Below are positions 40,073-48,799 of a DNA stretch of 64,000 bases, piece by piece. The notes beneath the pieces were generated by a model that made no database searches, was not told where the DNA came from, and saw only the letters and a program-made list of their open reading frames with translations. The DNA comes from Pseudoalteromonas arctica (GTDB lineage Bacteria > Pseudomonadota > Gammaproteobacteria > Enterobacterales > Alteromonadaceae). The position numbers and the translations under genes were made by a program. The stretch is taken from positions 1 through 64,000 of the forward strand of contig NZ_JABBMT010000004.1 in assembly GCF_012927645.1 (NCBI RefSeq), read 5' to 3'. Every line of letters begins with the position of its first letter. Within the stretch, counting starts at the first letter, position 1.

Positions 40073-40092
40073 GTCGTTAGCTATACGCTTAC
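40073..40092 (+). repeat. IS66-type terminal sequence, solitary 20-bp end
   Basis: The 20 bp GTCGTTAGCTATACGCTTAC are identical to 57090-57109 and 57157-57176, where they follow an IS66 transposase fragment. Read on the minus strand they begin GTAAGCG, the usual start of IS66 terminal inverted repeats. Here only this end remains. The 40093-40271 stretch that follows has no gene I can recognise. Confidence 0.7.
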
Positions 40093-40271
40093 ACTCCCAC
40101 CCCATTACAATAGAGTGAATATTCAGACAAATAGTGGTGGTTCGGGTGCCATAATTACAGACTCTTACTTAATGGTGTAAAGAGTTGAATAGTCAAGCTA
40201 ATTTAATTGTTTAGTATCTGTATCAAAAAAATAATTGATTCGTACTATTATCAATAAGCTCTTTAATGGCT

Positions 40272-41609
40272 TTATCTAATTCGATTTTCTTTCAAACGAT
40301 CCTCTAACGACATAAATTTCACAATGCTTTTCTTCATCAGGTAGCGTAACGGCTCGAAAGGCCAGGCTAGAGGCTGTCGATTGACAATCCAAAAATTGGT
40401 CAATGCCGTTTCTTTTTCCAAAGCCAGCTCCGAAAGCAATCGCCCATTGAACTGTGAAGAAGCAACACCATGCCCAAAGCAACCAGTACTATAAAGTATT
40501 CGTTCATCACCAAGGTAACCAATGGAGGGAGCCATATCCATAGTAACAGAAATAGCCCCCCCCCAAGCGTAGGTTACCTTGAGTTGTTTCAATACAGGGA
40601 AAAAAGCTGCAAGATTATCTTTCAACGCTTGCCAAACTTTAGGGTTATTATCACGATTCATCATTTGACCAAAAGAAAGTCCTGGCATATTGCCTGTCAT
40701 AATGAGTCTACCATCTTCTGACGGTCTTATTGCATGTAAAAAGTTACGATTATCTTGTAGACCCTCTCGGTTTTGCCAGCCAATAGCTTGCCATTGTTCA
40801 TCACTTAAAGGCTCAGTTGCGATAATGTAAGCCCAAAGCGGAGTTTGCTTACGTTGGTGTCCTTCAAGGCCTTTTATTAAATGCATATAAGCATTAGTTG
40901 CAATCACTAACTTTTTAGATTGCACTTGCCCATAAGGTGTATTAGTTATTACCTGTGATTGATGGCAAATGTGTTGTACTGGGCTAAATTCGTAAATGTC
41001 CACACCTTGTTGTAAACAAAGTCGTTTCCATTCCCTAATATGTTTAAGCGGATGCAAAAGTGCTGACTTTTCATGAAACAAACCTCCTTTAAACAAAGAT
41101 GAATGAATATTTTCTTGTACCTTACTTTGCTCTAACCAATTCCCCCCATTGAGACCCATAGCTTCATAGGTTTCGATAGTGGAAAGTAATTTTTTTCTTC
41201 TAGAATCAGAACAAGCTACTTGAAGGAAACCACATGCTCTAAACTCTGATTGCATATTATATTTTTTTACCATGTAATGAATATAATCAAGCGCTTGTTC
41301 AGAAAAATGATGAGCCTCTATAGCGCGTTCTCTACCATAAAGCATTTTTATGGTTGGCATGTCTAAACCAAACTTAGCAACACAAAATCCAGTATTACGC
41401 CCACTGGCCCCAAAACCTATAAATTCTGATTCAAGTAATACAACCTTTGCCTCAGGCGATTGTAATTTCAAGTTAAAAGCAGTTGAAAGTCCAGAAAAAC
41501 CGCCACCAATAACTAAAAAGTCTGCGTTTATATTTTCTCTAAGTGAAGGCTCCGGTATATATTTTTCTCCATTTTCATGCCAAAAATTGATACCTTCTTT
41601 TAAACTCAT
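40272..41609 (-). CDS. FAD-dependent oxidoreductase (DAO / PuuB-like)
   Basis: A 445-residue flavoenzyme of the D-amino-acid-oxidase-like superfamily. The dinucleotide-binding motif is VIGGGFSGLSTAFNL (about residues 32-46), the FAD-linked GFGASGRNTGF follows, and the C-terminal SIGYLGDERILYSTGCFGHGVA closes the FAD site. The layout (INFWHEN... N terminus) resembles gamma-glutamylputrescine or glycine oxidases, so the substrate is probably an amine or amino acid. Its ATG overlaps the upstream hydrolase stop by 4 bp (ATGA), so the two are translationally coupled. It is the last gene of a three-gene unit; its first codons are also duplicated at 56527. Confidence 0.82.
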   Translation of the reverse strand: MSLKEGINFWHENGEKYIPEPSLRENINADFLVIGGGFSGLSTAFNLKLQSPEAKVVLLESEFIGFGASGRNTGFCVAKFGLDMPTIKMLYGRERAIEAHHFSEQALDYIHYMVKKYNMQSEFRACGFLQVACSDSRRKKLLSTIETYEAMGLNGGNWLEQSKVQENIHSSLFKGGLFHEKSALLHPLKHIREWKRLCLQQGVDIYEFSPVQHICHQSQVITNTPYGQVQSKKLVIATNAYMHLIKGLEGHQRKQTPLWAYIIATEPLSDEQWQAIGWQNREGLQDNRNFLHAIRPSEDGRLIMTGNMPGLSFGQMMNRDNNPKVWQALKDNLAAFFPVLKQLKVTYAWGGAISVTMDMAPSIGYLGDERILYSTGCFGHGVASSQFNGRLLSELALEKETALTNFWIVNRQPLAWPFEPLRYLMKKSIVKFMSLEDRLKENRIR

Positions 41610-42523
41610 TTGATAACCTTTGGAAAGCTGTCAGTCAATCTAGTCAATATTATTTGAGCTATTCCCAGAGGATTTTCCTGCATAAAGCAATGTCCTCCCG
41701 ATACTATTTGAGAAGAAACCAGTCGATTAAGTTTTTGTAAACGTGAAGTTGAGTGCTTGATAAAAGGATAAGACTGCTGACCATGAATTATATGTGTAGG
41801 TACGTTAAGTTTCTTTAGCGCTGCCCACAGGTTGTTTGGGAAACTGGCAAAAACTTCAGCTTCTATACTTGGAGGACACTTTAACTTCAATAGTGTAGTC
41901 TCTTGTTCATAAAGCGAGTGAATAATATGTGCTTGTAATGCAGAGTCGTCCCAGTTTTTAAAAATACCGCGCTCTTTAAAATAGCTTATCGCAGCACAAT
42001 GAGACTCCCAACCATTTTTTCTTTTTCTAGCACGGTGGGCTAGTGGGTTAGGACTTTTTAAGCGAAGAAATTTAAATACTTTCATACCTATTAACATCTT
42101 CTGACTGAATATCACCGGATCAAGTAATATTAGTGAATGAAAGGAATTAGGGTTTTCTGCTGCCATTAGCGCTGTCAATACTCCACCAAAGCTATGACCA
42201 ACACCTATCACAGGAACATTAGGATAATCTTTTGCAAAGGAGTTCCATACTAAAGAAGTAAATAACGCATTATTGTCCCAACCATAAAAACACCTCCCCG
42301 CATCGCTATTTCCATGCCCTTGAATATCATGAATAAACAGATCATAGTAATCAGTTAACTGAGATAACATAGGCCAATAAGTTAACCCAGAAAACCCCGT
42401 TCCATGCACAAAATGGATCACCGGTTTACCAGAAGGCCGAGTTCTCTGGCCGCGAATAATTACACCATTTGGCAATGGATACTGCCATGTTGACAATAAC
42501 CGAACTGACTTTTCAGTATTCAC
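41606..42523 (-). CDS. alpha/beta hydrolase
   Basis: A 305-residue alpha/beta-hydrolase-fold protein. HGTGFSGLTYWP is the oxyanion-hole region, the nucleophile elbow is GVGHSFGG and the catalytic His is in SGGHCFMQENP. It has no signal peptide. The middle, Arg/Lys-rich part (RAHRARKRKNGWESH) is a probable lid. It lies between the DUF2156 gene (150 bp upstream) and the oxidoreductase (4-bp overlap). Pieces of it are present again at 56527-56648 and 57178-57244. The substrate is unknown. Confidence 0.82.
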   Translation of the reverse strand: MNTEKSVRLLSTWQYPLPNGVIIRGQRTRPSGKPVIHFVHGTGFSGLTYWPMLSQLTDYYDLFIHDIQGHGNSDAGRCFYGWDNNALFTSLVWNSFAKDYPNVPVIGVGHSFGGVLTALMAAENPNSFHSLILLDPVIFSQKMLIGMKVFKFLRLKSPNPLAHRARKRKNGWESHCAAISYFKERGIFKNWDDSALQAHIIHSLYEQETTLLKLKCPPSIEAEVFASFPNNLWAALKKLNVPTHIIHGQQSYPFIKHSTSRLQKLNRLVSSQIVSGGHCFMQENPLGIAQIILTRLTDSFPKVIK

Positions 42524-42673
42524 TATGCTAGATACCTTTCATATATATAAACAAAACTTCAATATAAAAATAATTTTTTGAAATAATGTTTTATCCGTTA
42601 TCAGTTAAAATTAGTTACTATAGTAAAGTTTTCTAAATAGCATTATACCTAGGTTTAATTATCAACTTTTTTA

Positions 42674-43267
42674 TTACAAGCTATTAGTGATTTTTAAAAA
42701 AGCAAGTAGTGCTCTCAAACTAAACCCACCTTCAAAGGCAATAAAATCAGGAATTATCTGTTGTGGACGCCAACTCATTTTATATTGCCGCTGACCTCTA
42801 GAAGGGTAAACCTTATCACCGTGTTTTTGTAAGAAATGAACCAACCAACAAAATGTTTTGGAATAATAACCTTGAATTTCACTTGTAATATTCAAATCAG
42901 CCATTGGCGTAAGGCCAAAGTGTAAGTATTGTTCACCTTGATGTTGAAATCTTTCTATAGCGACATCATTAATGGCTTGCATAGTGCCCATAGGAGCACT
43001 TTTTAAATGTCGAGATAAGTTATGAAACCAACCAGCTTCCTCACCGTAACTTCTCGAAAATAAAATATAGGCCAAAGGAACATCATCTAAAGATGCAATA
43101 AATATACGATGCTCACCATCGTCAATATTAACTTTATTGCGATCTGTCACCATAAAATCCAATGCCTTAGCATTTTTTTTATTAAGCCACTGTTTATCAA
43201 TTTCTTCAAGCGCTAACTGATGATGGTTAAATTCTGCTTGATTACAGATTTCAGTAATTGTATACAT
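42674..43267 (-). CDS. DUF2156-like protein (LPG-synthase C-terminal-type acyl/aminoacyl transferase fold)
   Basis: A 197-residue soluble protein whose second half resembles the DUF2156 / phosphatidylglycerol lysyltransferase C-terminal domain (GNAT-like fold): GTMQAINDVAIERF, LHFGLTPMADL, YSKTFCWLVHFLQKHGDKVYPSRGQRQYKMSWRPQ and IPDFIAFEGG. It lacks the membrane domain of MprF. Such stand-alone proteins may move an acyl or aminoacyl group to an unknown acceptor. It is first in a minus-strand unit with the hydrolase and FAD oxidoreductase, which suggests a small modification pathway. The call is by motif recall and moderately sure. Confidence 0.6.
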   Translation of the reverse strand: MYTITEICNQAEFNHHQLALEEIDKQWLNKKNAKALDFMVTDRNKVNIDDGEHRIFIASLDDVPLAYILFSRSYGEEAGWFHNLSRHLKSAPMGTMQAINDVAIERFQHQGEQYLHFGLTPMADLNITSEIQGYYSKTFCWLVHFLQKHGDKVYPSRGQRQYKMSWRPQQIIPDFIAFEGGFSLRALLAFLKITNSL

Positions 43268-43391
43268 TCGACAGCGTGCCTATCATTGCTCTCTATTCCA
43301 ATATTCCACTAAGTTAAAACGCTTTGATATATCAGATAACTTTGAAAACCACTACAAAGTATATTTTAGAAATGAATCCTCTTAAAAACGG

Positions 43392-43437
43392 CATCCTTAT
43401 TGCTAGTTTTATATACTTAAAACCAGCAATAAGGATG
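43392..43437 (+). promoter_or_regulatory. long hairpin covering the ribosome site of the next ORF
   Basis: CATCCTTATTGCT (43392-43404) pairs perfectly with AGCAATAAGGATG (43425-43437), and after one mismatch the inner GTTTT/AAAAC adds 5 bp. The right arm contains the AAGGA ribosome site (43431-43435) of the ORF starting at 43444. There is no T run, so it does not look like a terminator. It could control translation (thermosensor, small RNA or protein target). Confidence 0.55.
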
Positions 43438-43443
43438 TTCACG

Positions 43444-43845
43444 ATGATAATCGGTAATCAAACAGCTATTTACAGTCAATATCAAGAAGTTCAGCAACCT
43501 AAAATGCCTCCAAAAGACGGCAGTGAATTGCCATCGAGTGCAAAAGTAACGAAAGAAGAGCCCAAAGGCCTCGATATGAGAAACATATCAAGTGGAGAAA
43601 TTAGGGATTTAGCTAAAGCGACAGGTGATGATCGTGTTTGGCAATTTATACCTTTTGAAAAATTCGAATTTGATGGTAGTACTTTAAAAGGTGTGGAAAA
43701 CAAAGATTACTTAGGGTTTTTAGAAAGAAGAATTGAGTATAAAAATAGTATTGGTGAACCTACGACAAACTATGAAGAAATTCTATCGGCACTTAAAAGC
43801 TACCAAGGATATATATTACCACCTAAAATAGATGTGAGAGCGTAA
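43444..43845 (+). CDS. hypothetical protein
   Basis: A 133-residue protein starting MIIGNQTAIYSQYQEVQ with a Pro/Lys-rich, probably flexible N-terminal third (PPKDGSELPSSAKVTKEEPKG) and a more ordered rest (SSGEIRDLAKATGDDRVWQF, FLERRIEYKNSIGEPTTNYEEIL). No signal peptide, membrane helix or cysteine. I chose the ATG at 43444, with AAGGA 8 bases upstream; the frame stays open to 43324 but the extra part lies across the hairpin and has no good start. I do not recognise the family. Its right neighbours are broken genes. Confidence 0.6.
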   Translation: MIIGNQTAIYSQYQEVQQPKMPPKDGSELPSSAKVTKEEPKGLDMRNISSGEIRDLAKATGDDRVWQFIPFEKFEFDGSTLKGVENKDYLGFLERRIEYKNSIGEPTTNYEEILSALKSYQGYILPPKIDVRA

Positions 43846-43879
43846 TTCAAGTATGGCCTCACATCTACATCTATTCTTT

Positions 43880-44147
43880 TTATAAAATAATTATAGAATC
43901 ACTCCAATAACCAAAAGGAGAAGCTATTGAACTTGAAGACACTGTAAATTGACCATTTTGAGGACCATAAAAATCGAAATAATAAAGAAATCCAGTTACT
44001 GTCTCTTCCGGGTGAGCAGGTATGAACATCAACGTTTAAAGTCCCGCAAAGGTTCTCTGTTTCCGTAGGTGGCTTAACTTGCCCACCAAAACTAGCATCA
44101 TTAACATTGCCATATCCATACTGCAGAACTGCAACCAACCAACACAT
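43880..44147 (-). pseudogene. frameshifted gene of unknown function
   Basis: On the minus strand, NASFGG-type sequence runs through NLCGTLNVDVHTC and then, after a +1 shift near 44015, continues smoothly as HPEETVTGFLYYFDFYGPQ and QFTVSSSSIASPFGYWSD to a TAA at 43880-43882. Both parts look like real protein, so one base has probably been gained or lost. The combined ~88 residues resemble the end of a secreted or surface protein, but I do not recognise it. It abuts a truncated GNAT gene in the same frame. Confidence 0.5.
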
Positions 44148-44159
44148 TGCCCATCGAGT

Positions 44160-44324
44160 TCAATCGTTACTTAATATGCAGCCTTTTTCAATCCACCAGC
44201 GCGCATCCTCTTCAGTATATGGGCTAGGTATTTTCGATGATAAAAAGTGAGTAACTTGTAAATTATTAAGATACTTAACAAGCAATAAGACATCGTTTGG
44301 CTGAAATGACCTGAGCTTGATCAC
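44160..44324 (-). pseudogene. truncated GNAT-family N-acetyltransferase (RimJ/RimL type)
   Basis: From a GTG at 44324 with GGAAG upstream it reads VIKLRSFQPNDVLLLVKYL and then SSKIPSPYTEEDARWWIEKGC, the standard start of RimJ/RimL-like acetyltransferases. It stops after 54 codons at a TGA, where about 170 are expected. The acetyl-CoA-binding part is missing. The break is near 44170, where unrelated sequence begins. Confidence 0.55.
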
Positions 44325-44327
44325 GTA

Positions 44328-44476
44328 TTATACTTCCTTATTTTCGAGTTGATTTTTATTACAATAAGTGGCCTTTTCAAAGTCACTCACATTCATCGCA
44401 ATGTTATCGATATGCGGGAACATCTGAGTAAGTTTGGTCACTATCACTTTTGATAGCTCAGCTTTTTGAGCCAATG
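44328..44476 (-). pseudogene. C-terminal remnant, possibly 5-carboxymethyl-2-hydroxymuconate isomerase-like
   Basis: The minus strand reads LAQKAELSKVIVTKLTQMFP, IDNIAMNVSDFEKATYCNKN and a short tail to a TAA at 44328. The ending (K-A-x-L-S, then M-x-V-x-x-F-E-x-x-T-Y-C-N-K) resembles the C terminus of CHMI/tautomerase-like proteins. There is no start and the left part is replaced by unrelated sequence near 44476. It ends 4 bp before the GNAT remnant, so the pair was once probably an operon. Confidence 0.4.
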
Positions 44477-44532
44477 TGGCAAGCAGAATACAGTACCTGG
44501 TTTGGGTATATATCGCGCTTTTGTGTCTGCAT

Positions 44533-44604
44533 TTAGCGCAGGAGTATCAATTGAGCCTTGGTTTGCTCAACTATTTCTGTGATGTTGATGCTATTTAAAT
44601 TCAT
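44533..44604 (-). pseudogene. N-terminal fragment of an IS66 transposase (TnpC)
   Basis: From an ATG at 44604 the minus strand reads MNLNSINITEIVEQTKAQL, which fits the first residues of IS66-family TnpC proteins (pattern VEQTKAL/QLAQE). It then departs into unrelated sequence. The C-terminal part of an IS66 transposase lies at 56650-57087 in the opposite orientation. Confidence 0.45.
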
Positions 44605-44706
44605 TGAAGCTAGGCCATTAAGTAATAGCCCTTGCTTGGCATACTGTCGGGATCGGTTATAATCCGCTCTTCTGCTATGTCTTTGGCCTCTAATTGGATT
44701 AAATCG

Positions 44707-45015
44707 ATGAAAAAACTCTCTGCAGTGCAAATAAAGCAACAAGCACTGGTACTAAAAGTTGCTGATGTTATTGAAGATCAAGGCCGTAAAGAACTCCCTG
44801 GCATGCTGCAATGCTGGTTTGATGTGGAATATCACTTGTTCCCAGGTTCTTTACTAATGTGTTTTCAATTTGAGGATCAGCAAACATTAACAGCGGCGGA
44901 GCCTGACTTATTAAAGTGGCAAAAACGTTTAAGTGGTGCAATGCTCAAAAAAGGCGTTATTTTAAAAGACATGCGCAAGCATTTAGTTTTCACTCTCAAC
45001 GGGCCTGATGAGTAA
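44707..45015 (+). CDS. conserved-looking hypothetical protein
   Basis: A 102-residue soluble protein from the ATG at 44707 (MKKLSAVQIKQQALVLKVAD). It has regular helix- and strand-like patterns (LPGMLQCWFDVEYHLFPGSLLMCFQF; KRLSGAMLKKGVILKDMRKHLVF), no signal peptide and no known motif that I recognise. The frame extends back to 44632, but those residues lie across the remnant region and are unlikely. No strong ribosome site is visible. The 205 bp to the next gene hold nothing I can name. Confidence 0.6.
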   Translation: MKKLSAVQIKQQALVLKVADVIEDQGRKELPGMLQCWFDVEYHLFPGSLLMCFQFEDQQTLTAAEPDLLKWQKRLSGAMLKKGVILKDMRKHLVFTLNGPDE

Positions 45016-45220
45016 TCATCAATCAAACCGTTTTAGTGTGATGCGACCTTTTTGTTGGTCAGAATTACTCCATCAAAAGCAAATTACCAACGTGTGAGCC
45101 TGCTGTAGGCTGCGCTAAATAAAGAAGATATATAAAACCTAATAGTTAAAATTCATACATTATTTTTAATACTCATGCCTTTATATGTAATTTTTATTAC
45201 AATACCTGCAAATCTGAATA

Positions 45221-46843
45221 GTGGAACTGCATGTGCAACAATTTAAACATACGATCTTAACGCTTTTAGCCTTATGGGCATTCGCACTGATGCCGGATGT
45301 CATTTATGGCTTGTTTAATCATAACTACTTGGCCGGCTATAACTTCAAAAGTATTGTCATTACCTTACTGTTGATGCTCTTCATGCTGTTAAGCCGCACC
45401 CCTAAACTTAACAATATTGTATTACTGATAATGGCCTTAATGCAGGCCACTGAACTGATGTATTTCCAATACTTTGGCGGTTTTTACAGTGCTTTTGATA
45501 TGGTGCTAATGATGGGGGAAATGCATGACGCACTGATTGGCTTTGCTGATGGTTTGAAATTTATGCTACCAATATTCTTTTTATCCATGGCATTTTATGG
45601 CTTAGCGTATTTCACCTATAATAAATATCACAAAACCAGTTTTACCGTGCCTTATATCTGTGTGTTGTTTGTATTATTGCTCATGTTACCATTTTTACAG
45701 TCTTTAGATTCTAAGAGCTCTCAAAAATACCAGCCAAATATTGCACACTCAGCTATGAAAAATGGCCTATACAGTGTGTCATTCTTTAGTGCTCGCCAGT
45801 TAAAAATAATTCTGGGATTACGTAAAGAAATGCCTAGCTATCAGCCTTATGAATTGAACAAAAGCGAACCTGCTGATGCAAATATTGTAATTTTAATGGG
45901 TGAAAGCCTGAGTTATTACAATATGGGTTTATATGGTTATAAAAGAGATACAACGCCAGATTTAATGCCGTATAAACAAGACCCTTCTTTCTTTTACTTG
46001 CCTGCAATTTCAAGTGCTGTTTCGACACGAGTTTCTCTTAGCCTATTTTTTAACACCGTATATGAGCCTAATAATGCTGCCCATATCAGTAAAATGGACA
46101 CTGCTTTGTTTCGTTTAGCAAAGCGTCAAGGCTTTGCAACCCACTACATTACAACACAAAAAAATGCAGGAGGTTTAACCTATGCGTTCTCTCTTGGGGA
46201 TATTGATACTTGGAAAGAAGATAAGCATTTAGATCAGTTCAATGGTGGGTATGATGACCGTCTATTACTCGAACTTAAGTCTATGGATCTTGATTATAAT
46301 AAGCCTCAATTTATTACGTTACATATGCGCAGCGCTCATGCACCTTATGTAGCAAACTACCCTAAAACTCAAGCAGTGTACCCAGTTGATGAGCAACCCT
46401 ATGAAAAGTACATGTTGAATAGCTACGATAACTCAGTACTGTACACACAAAAAGTGATAGCTAACATATATGAATTCTTTAAAGATTCTGGTAAACCAAC
46501 ATACATTTTTTTTACACCAGATCATGGCGAACTGACAGGTCAAGATGGCCGTTTTGGACATAACGCTGTCGATCTGGATATCGCCCGAGTACCATTTATG
46601 TTTTACGGTGTTGATATTCCAAAAGATGAAATAGCCCGGATTAAAAAAGAATTAGGCTGTATGCCGAACCATTATTTAATTAGTCAGCAAGTGGCTAAAG
46701 TATTAGGTTATGACATTAAAAACCCGAACGAAGAGCAAGGTAAGTATTACTTAAACGGCACCGATATATTTGGCGAGGCAGGCTTTATGCAATACGATTT
46801 AAAGCAAATACAAGATAAAACTTGTCCAGAATTTTCAAAGTAG
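45221..46843 (+). CDS. phosphoethanolamine-transferase-like membrane sulfatase-fold protein
   Basis: A 540-residue inner-membrane protein of the EptA/YhjW superfamily. Five N-terminal membrane helices (to about residue 165) precede an exported alkaline-phosphatase-fold domain: NIVILMGESLSYYNMGLYGY (metal-binding Glu), AVSTRVSLSLFFN (expected nucleophile Thr in STR), LHMRSAHAPY and FFTPDHGELTGQDGRFGHN (metal ligands). It probably moves phosphoethanolamine from phosphatidylethanolamine to a surface glycolipid or glycan, though lipid A as acceptor is not shown. The start is GTG at 45221, without a strong ribosome site. Confidence 0.8.
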   Translation: MELHVQQFKHTILTLLALWAFALMPDVIYGLFNHNYLAGYNFKSIVITLLLMLFMLLSRTPKLNNIVLLIMALMQATELMYFQYFGGFYSAFDMVLMMGEMHDALIGFADGLKFMLPIFFLSMAFYGLAYFTYNKYHKTSFTVPYICVLFVLLLMLPFLQSLDSKSSQKYQPNIAHSAMKNGLYSVSFFSARQLKIILGLRKEMPSYQPYELNKSEPADANIVILMGESLSYYNMGLYGYKRDTTPDLMPYKQDPSFFYLPAISSAVSTRVSLSLFFNTVYEPNNAAHISKMDTALFRLAKRQGFATHYITTQKNAGGLTYAFSLGDIDTWKEDKHLDQFNGGYDDRLLLELKSMDLDYNKPQFITLHMRSAHAPYVANYPKTQAVYPVDEQPYEKYMLNSYDNSVLYTQKVIANIYEFFKDSGKPTYIFFTPDHGELTGQDGRFGHNAVDLDIARVPFMFYGVDIPKDEIARIKKELGCMPNHYLISQQVAKVLGYDIKNPNEEQGKYYLNGTDIFGEAGFMQYDLKQIQDKTCPEFSK

Positions 46844-46964
46844 TCCCTTTGTGTTCAGCCGCTCATAGAGCGGCTAGCGACAACTAAATTATGACCACTG
46901 CCTTTTACTGGTTATTATGCGCAAACCTACAACTGTATTACCAGCTGTATATTTGTGTAAATTA

Positions 46965-47001
46965 GCACTATCAACAGGTAAATATTACCTGTTGATAGTG
47001 C
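46965..47001. repeat. 17-bp perfect inverted repeat with 3-base loop
   Basis: GCACTATCAACAGGTAA, ATA, TTACCTGTTGATAGTGC. The arms are exact over 17 bp. It begins 4 bp past the mscS stop codon and has no T run on either strand, so it is not a standard intrinsic terminator. A smaller GCCGCTC/GAGCGGC hairpin lies at 46859-46875, just after the transferase gene. Confidence 0.8.
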
Positions 47002-47004
47002 CAT

Positions 47005-47919
47005 TTATTGCTCTGGGTGCTGATGCTTTTCACTGATCATCGCATCGAGTTTTTCACCGCCTTTAATACCAAAATCAAGGGTGCGAATAGGGAATGGAAT
47101 ACTAATATCAGCGTCAGTCAGCGCTTGTTTGACTGCCACGATTGCTTTATGACGTACAGTCATAAAATCGGCCTCACCAGGGTATTTAATCCAAAACCAC
47201 ACCAATAGATTGACACTGCTATCGCCAAACGCTTCAGCATAAACAGCCGTTTCATCTTGTTTAATTACAAAATCAAATTCATTGATTTTTTTAACTATCA
47301 CCTTGGCAGCTAGCTCTGGGTCATCGCCATATGAAATGCCCACCGGCACTTCAATGCGGCGTACACCTAAGGTACTGTAATTACGTAATACATTACGAAA
47401 AAGTATTTTATTAGGTACTAAAATCAATTGCCCATAAAAGTTTTCGATAAGCGTGTTACGCAAATTTATTGAGCGCACATTACCAAACACATCATCAGTT
47501 TTTATAACATCGCCGGTTTTAAAGGGTTTGCGAATACCCATCGCAATACCAGCGATTAAGTTCTCGGTCATATCTTGAAAGGCAAAACCAATTGCTAGAC
47601 CAACAATCCCAGCACCAGCCAATAATGACGTTACAGTGCCTTTTAACCCCATAAAATCGAGGGCAACAAATAATCCCACGCACAATATAATCATTTTGAA
47701 AATTGAGGCCATTAAGTCGGCAATTTGTTTAGAGTCCAGTGAACGGCGTAAAACATTACGCATCATTGAGCCTAAAAAGCGCGCTAGAATGGAAAAAACA
47801 ATGGCGATGATCACCGCCACTATAAAATTAGGTATGTGACTTATTACGACATCAAACCAGCCACCGAGTTTTTCTTCAATAAGTTTTTCGGCATCGCTGA
47901 TAGAAGGCATTTTTAGCAT
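47005..47919 (-). CDS. small-conductance mechanosensitive channel (MscS family)
   Basis: A 304-residue channel that opens on membrane stretch and releases solutes after osmotic downshift. Three membrane helices (about 30-52, 70-90 and the pore helix region SLLAGAGIVGLAIGFAFQD, about 96-114), then the beta domain (RKPFKTGDVIKTDDVFGNV, LVPNKILFRN) and the mixed C-terminal cage. The length matches E. coli MscS (286) with a longer tail. It converges on the transferase gene. Confidence 0.93.
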   Translation of the reverse strand: MLKMPSISDAEKLIEEKLGGWFDVVISHIPNFIVAVIIAIVFSILARFLGSMMRNVLRRSLDSKQIADLMASIFKMIILCVGLFVALDFMGLKGTVTSLLAGAGIVGLAIGFAFQDMTENLIAGIAMGIRKPFKTGDVIKTDDVFGNVRSINLRNTLIENFYGQLILVPNKILFRNVLRNYSTLGVRRIEVPVGISYGDDPELAAKVIVKKINEFDFVIKQDETAVYAEAFGDSSVNLLVWFWIKYPGEADFMTVRHKAIVAVKQALTDADISIPFPIRTLDFGIKGGEKLDAMISEKHQHPEQ

Positions 47920-47979
47920 TGCTTAACCTTGATTGTTTTATAAATAGTGTCAGGTTACTGCAAAAAAAGCGCCAAAACT

Positions 47980-48006
47980 AAAAAGCCATGCATTGCATGC
48001 CTTTTA
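47980..48006 (-). terminator. terminator after yaaA
   Basis: On the minus strand AAAAGGCATGCA and TGCATGGCTTTTT pair with one mismatch and end in a T run, 13 bp past the yaaA stop. Confidence 0.55.
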
Positions 48007-48019
48007 AACATATTAATAA

Positions 48020-48799
48020 CTAGTTTTGTTCATCTCTTAAAAATACTGGCTCAAGCTCTTTTTGGGTCGCTTCGCTGCTGTAGTAGTAACCATCAACAGT
48101 AAACTTTTTTAAATCGCTTAACTGGGTAACTTTATTCTCAATAATGTAGCGAGCCATCAAGCCACGAGCTTTTTTAGCGTAAAAGCTGATAATTTTATAT
48201 TGGCCGTTTTTACAGTCTTTAAAGTGTGGAGTAATGATTTGTGTGTTTAAGGCTTTTTTATCAACCGCTTTAAAATATTCATTTGATGCTAAATTTACTA
48301 AATATTGGCTATCTTGCTCTGCAAGTACTGTATTGAGTTTATCAGCAATAATACTGCCCCAAAATTCATACAAGTTTTTACCACGGCTGTTATCAAGCTT
48401 AGTACCCATTTCTAAGCGATACGCTTGCATTAAATCCAGTGGTTTTAATAACCCATATAGGCCTGACAAAATACGTAGGTGACTTTGTGCGTAATCAAGT
48501 TGCCCGGCGGTTAAGCTGTTTGCATCTAAACCACCATATACATCGCCATTAAAAGCCATCACGGCTTGTTTCGCGTTGTCGGTAGTAAACGGTTGCGACC
48601 ATTCACTAAAGCGAGCTGCATTAAGTCCCGCTAGTTTATCGCTAATTTTCATTAAACTGCCAATTTGTGCCGGCGTTAATTCGCGGCACACCGTCATCAA
48701 CTCTTCGCTGTGCTCAAGTAACTCAGGTTGCGTGAATTTATCAGTGCTTGGTTGGCTCTCGAAATCTAAATTTTTTGCAGGTGAAATAACAGTGATCAT
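48020..48799 (-). CDS. yaaA: peroxide stress protein YaaA
   Basis: A 259-residue member of the YaaA/DUF328 family, which lowers free iron and limits DNA damage under peroxide stress in E. coli. Family sequence is visible throughout: [52 protein letters not shown] and [16 protein letters not shown]. It is divergent from talB across a 250-bp gap with no other gene visible. Confidence 0.95.
   Translation of the reverse strand: MITVISPAKNLDFESQPSTDKFTQPELLEHSEELMTVCRELTPAQIGSLMKISDKLAGLNAARFSEWSQPFTTDNAKQAVMAFNGDVYGGLDANSLTAGQLDYAQSHLRILSGLYGLLKPLDLMQAYRLEMGTKLDNSRGKNLYEFWGSIIADKLNTVLAEQDSQYLVNLASNEYFKAVDKKALNTQIITPHFKDCKNGQYKIISFYAKKARGLMARYIIENKVTQLSDLKKFTVDGYYYSSEATQKELEPVFLRDEQN

Noticed and set aside
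43899..44147. 82-residue intact protein
   Set aside because: The second half turns to low-plausibility residues while the +1 frame continues as good protein sequence to a later stop, so it is a frameshifted pseudogene.
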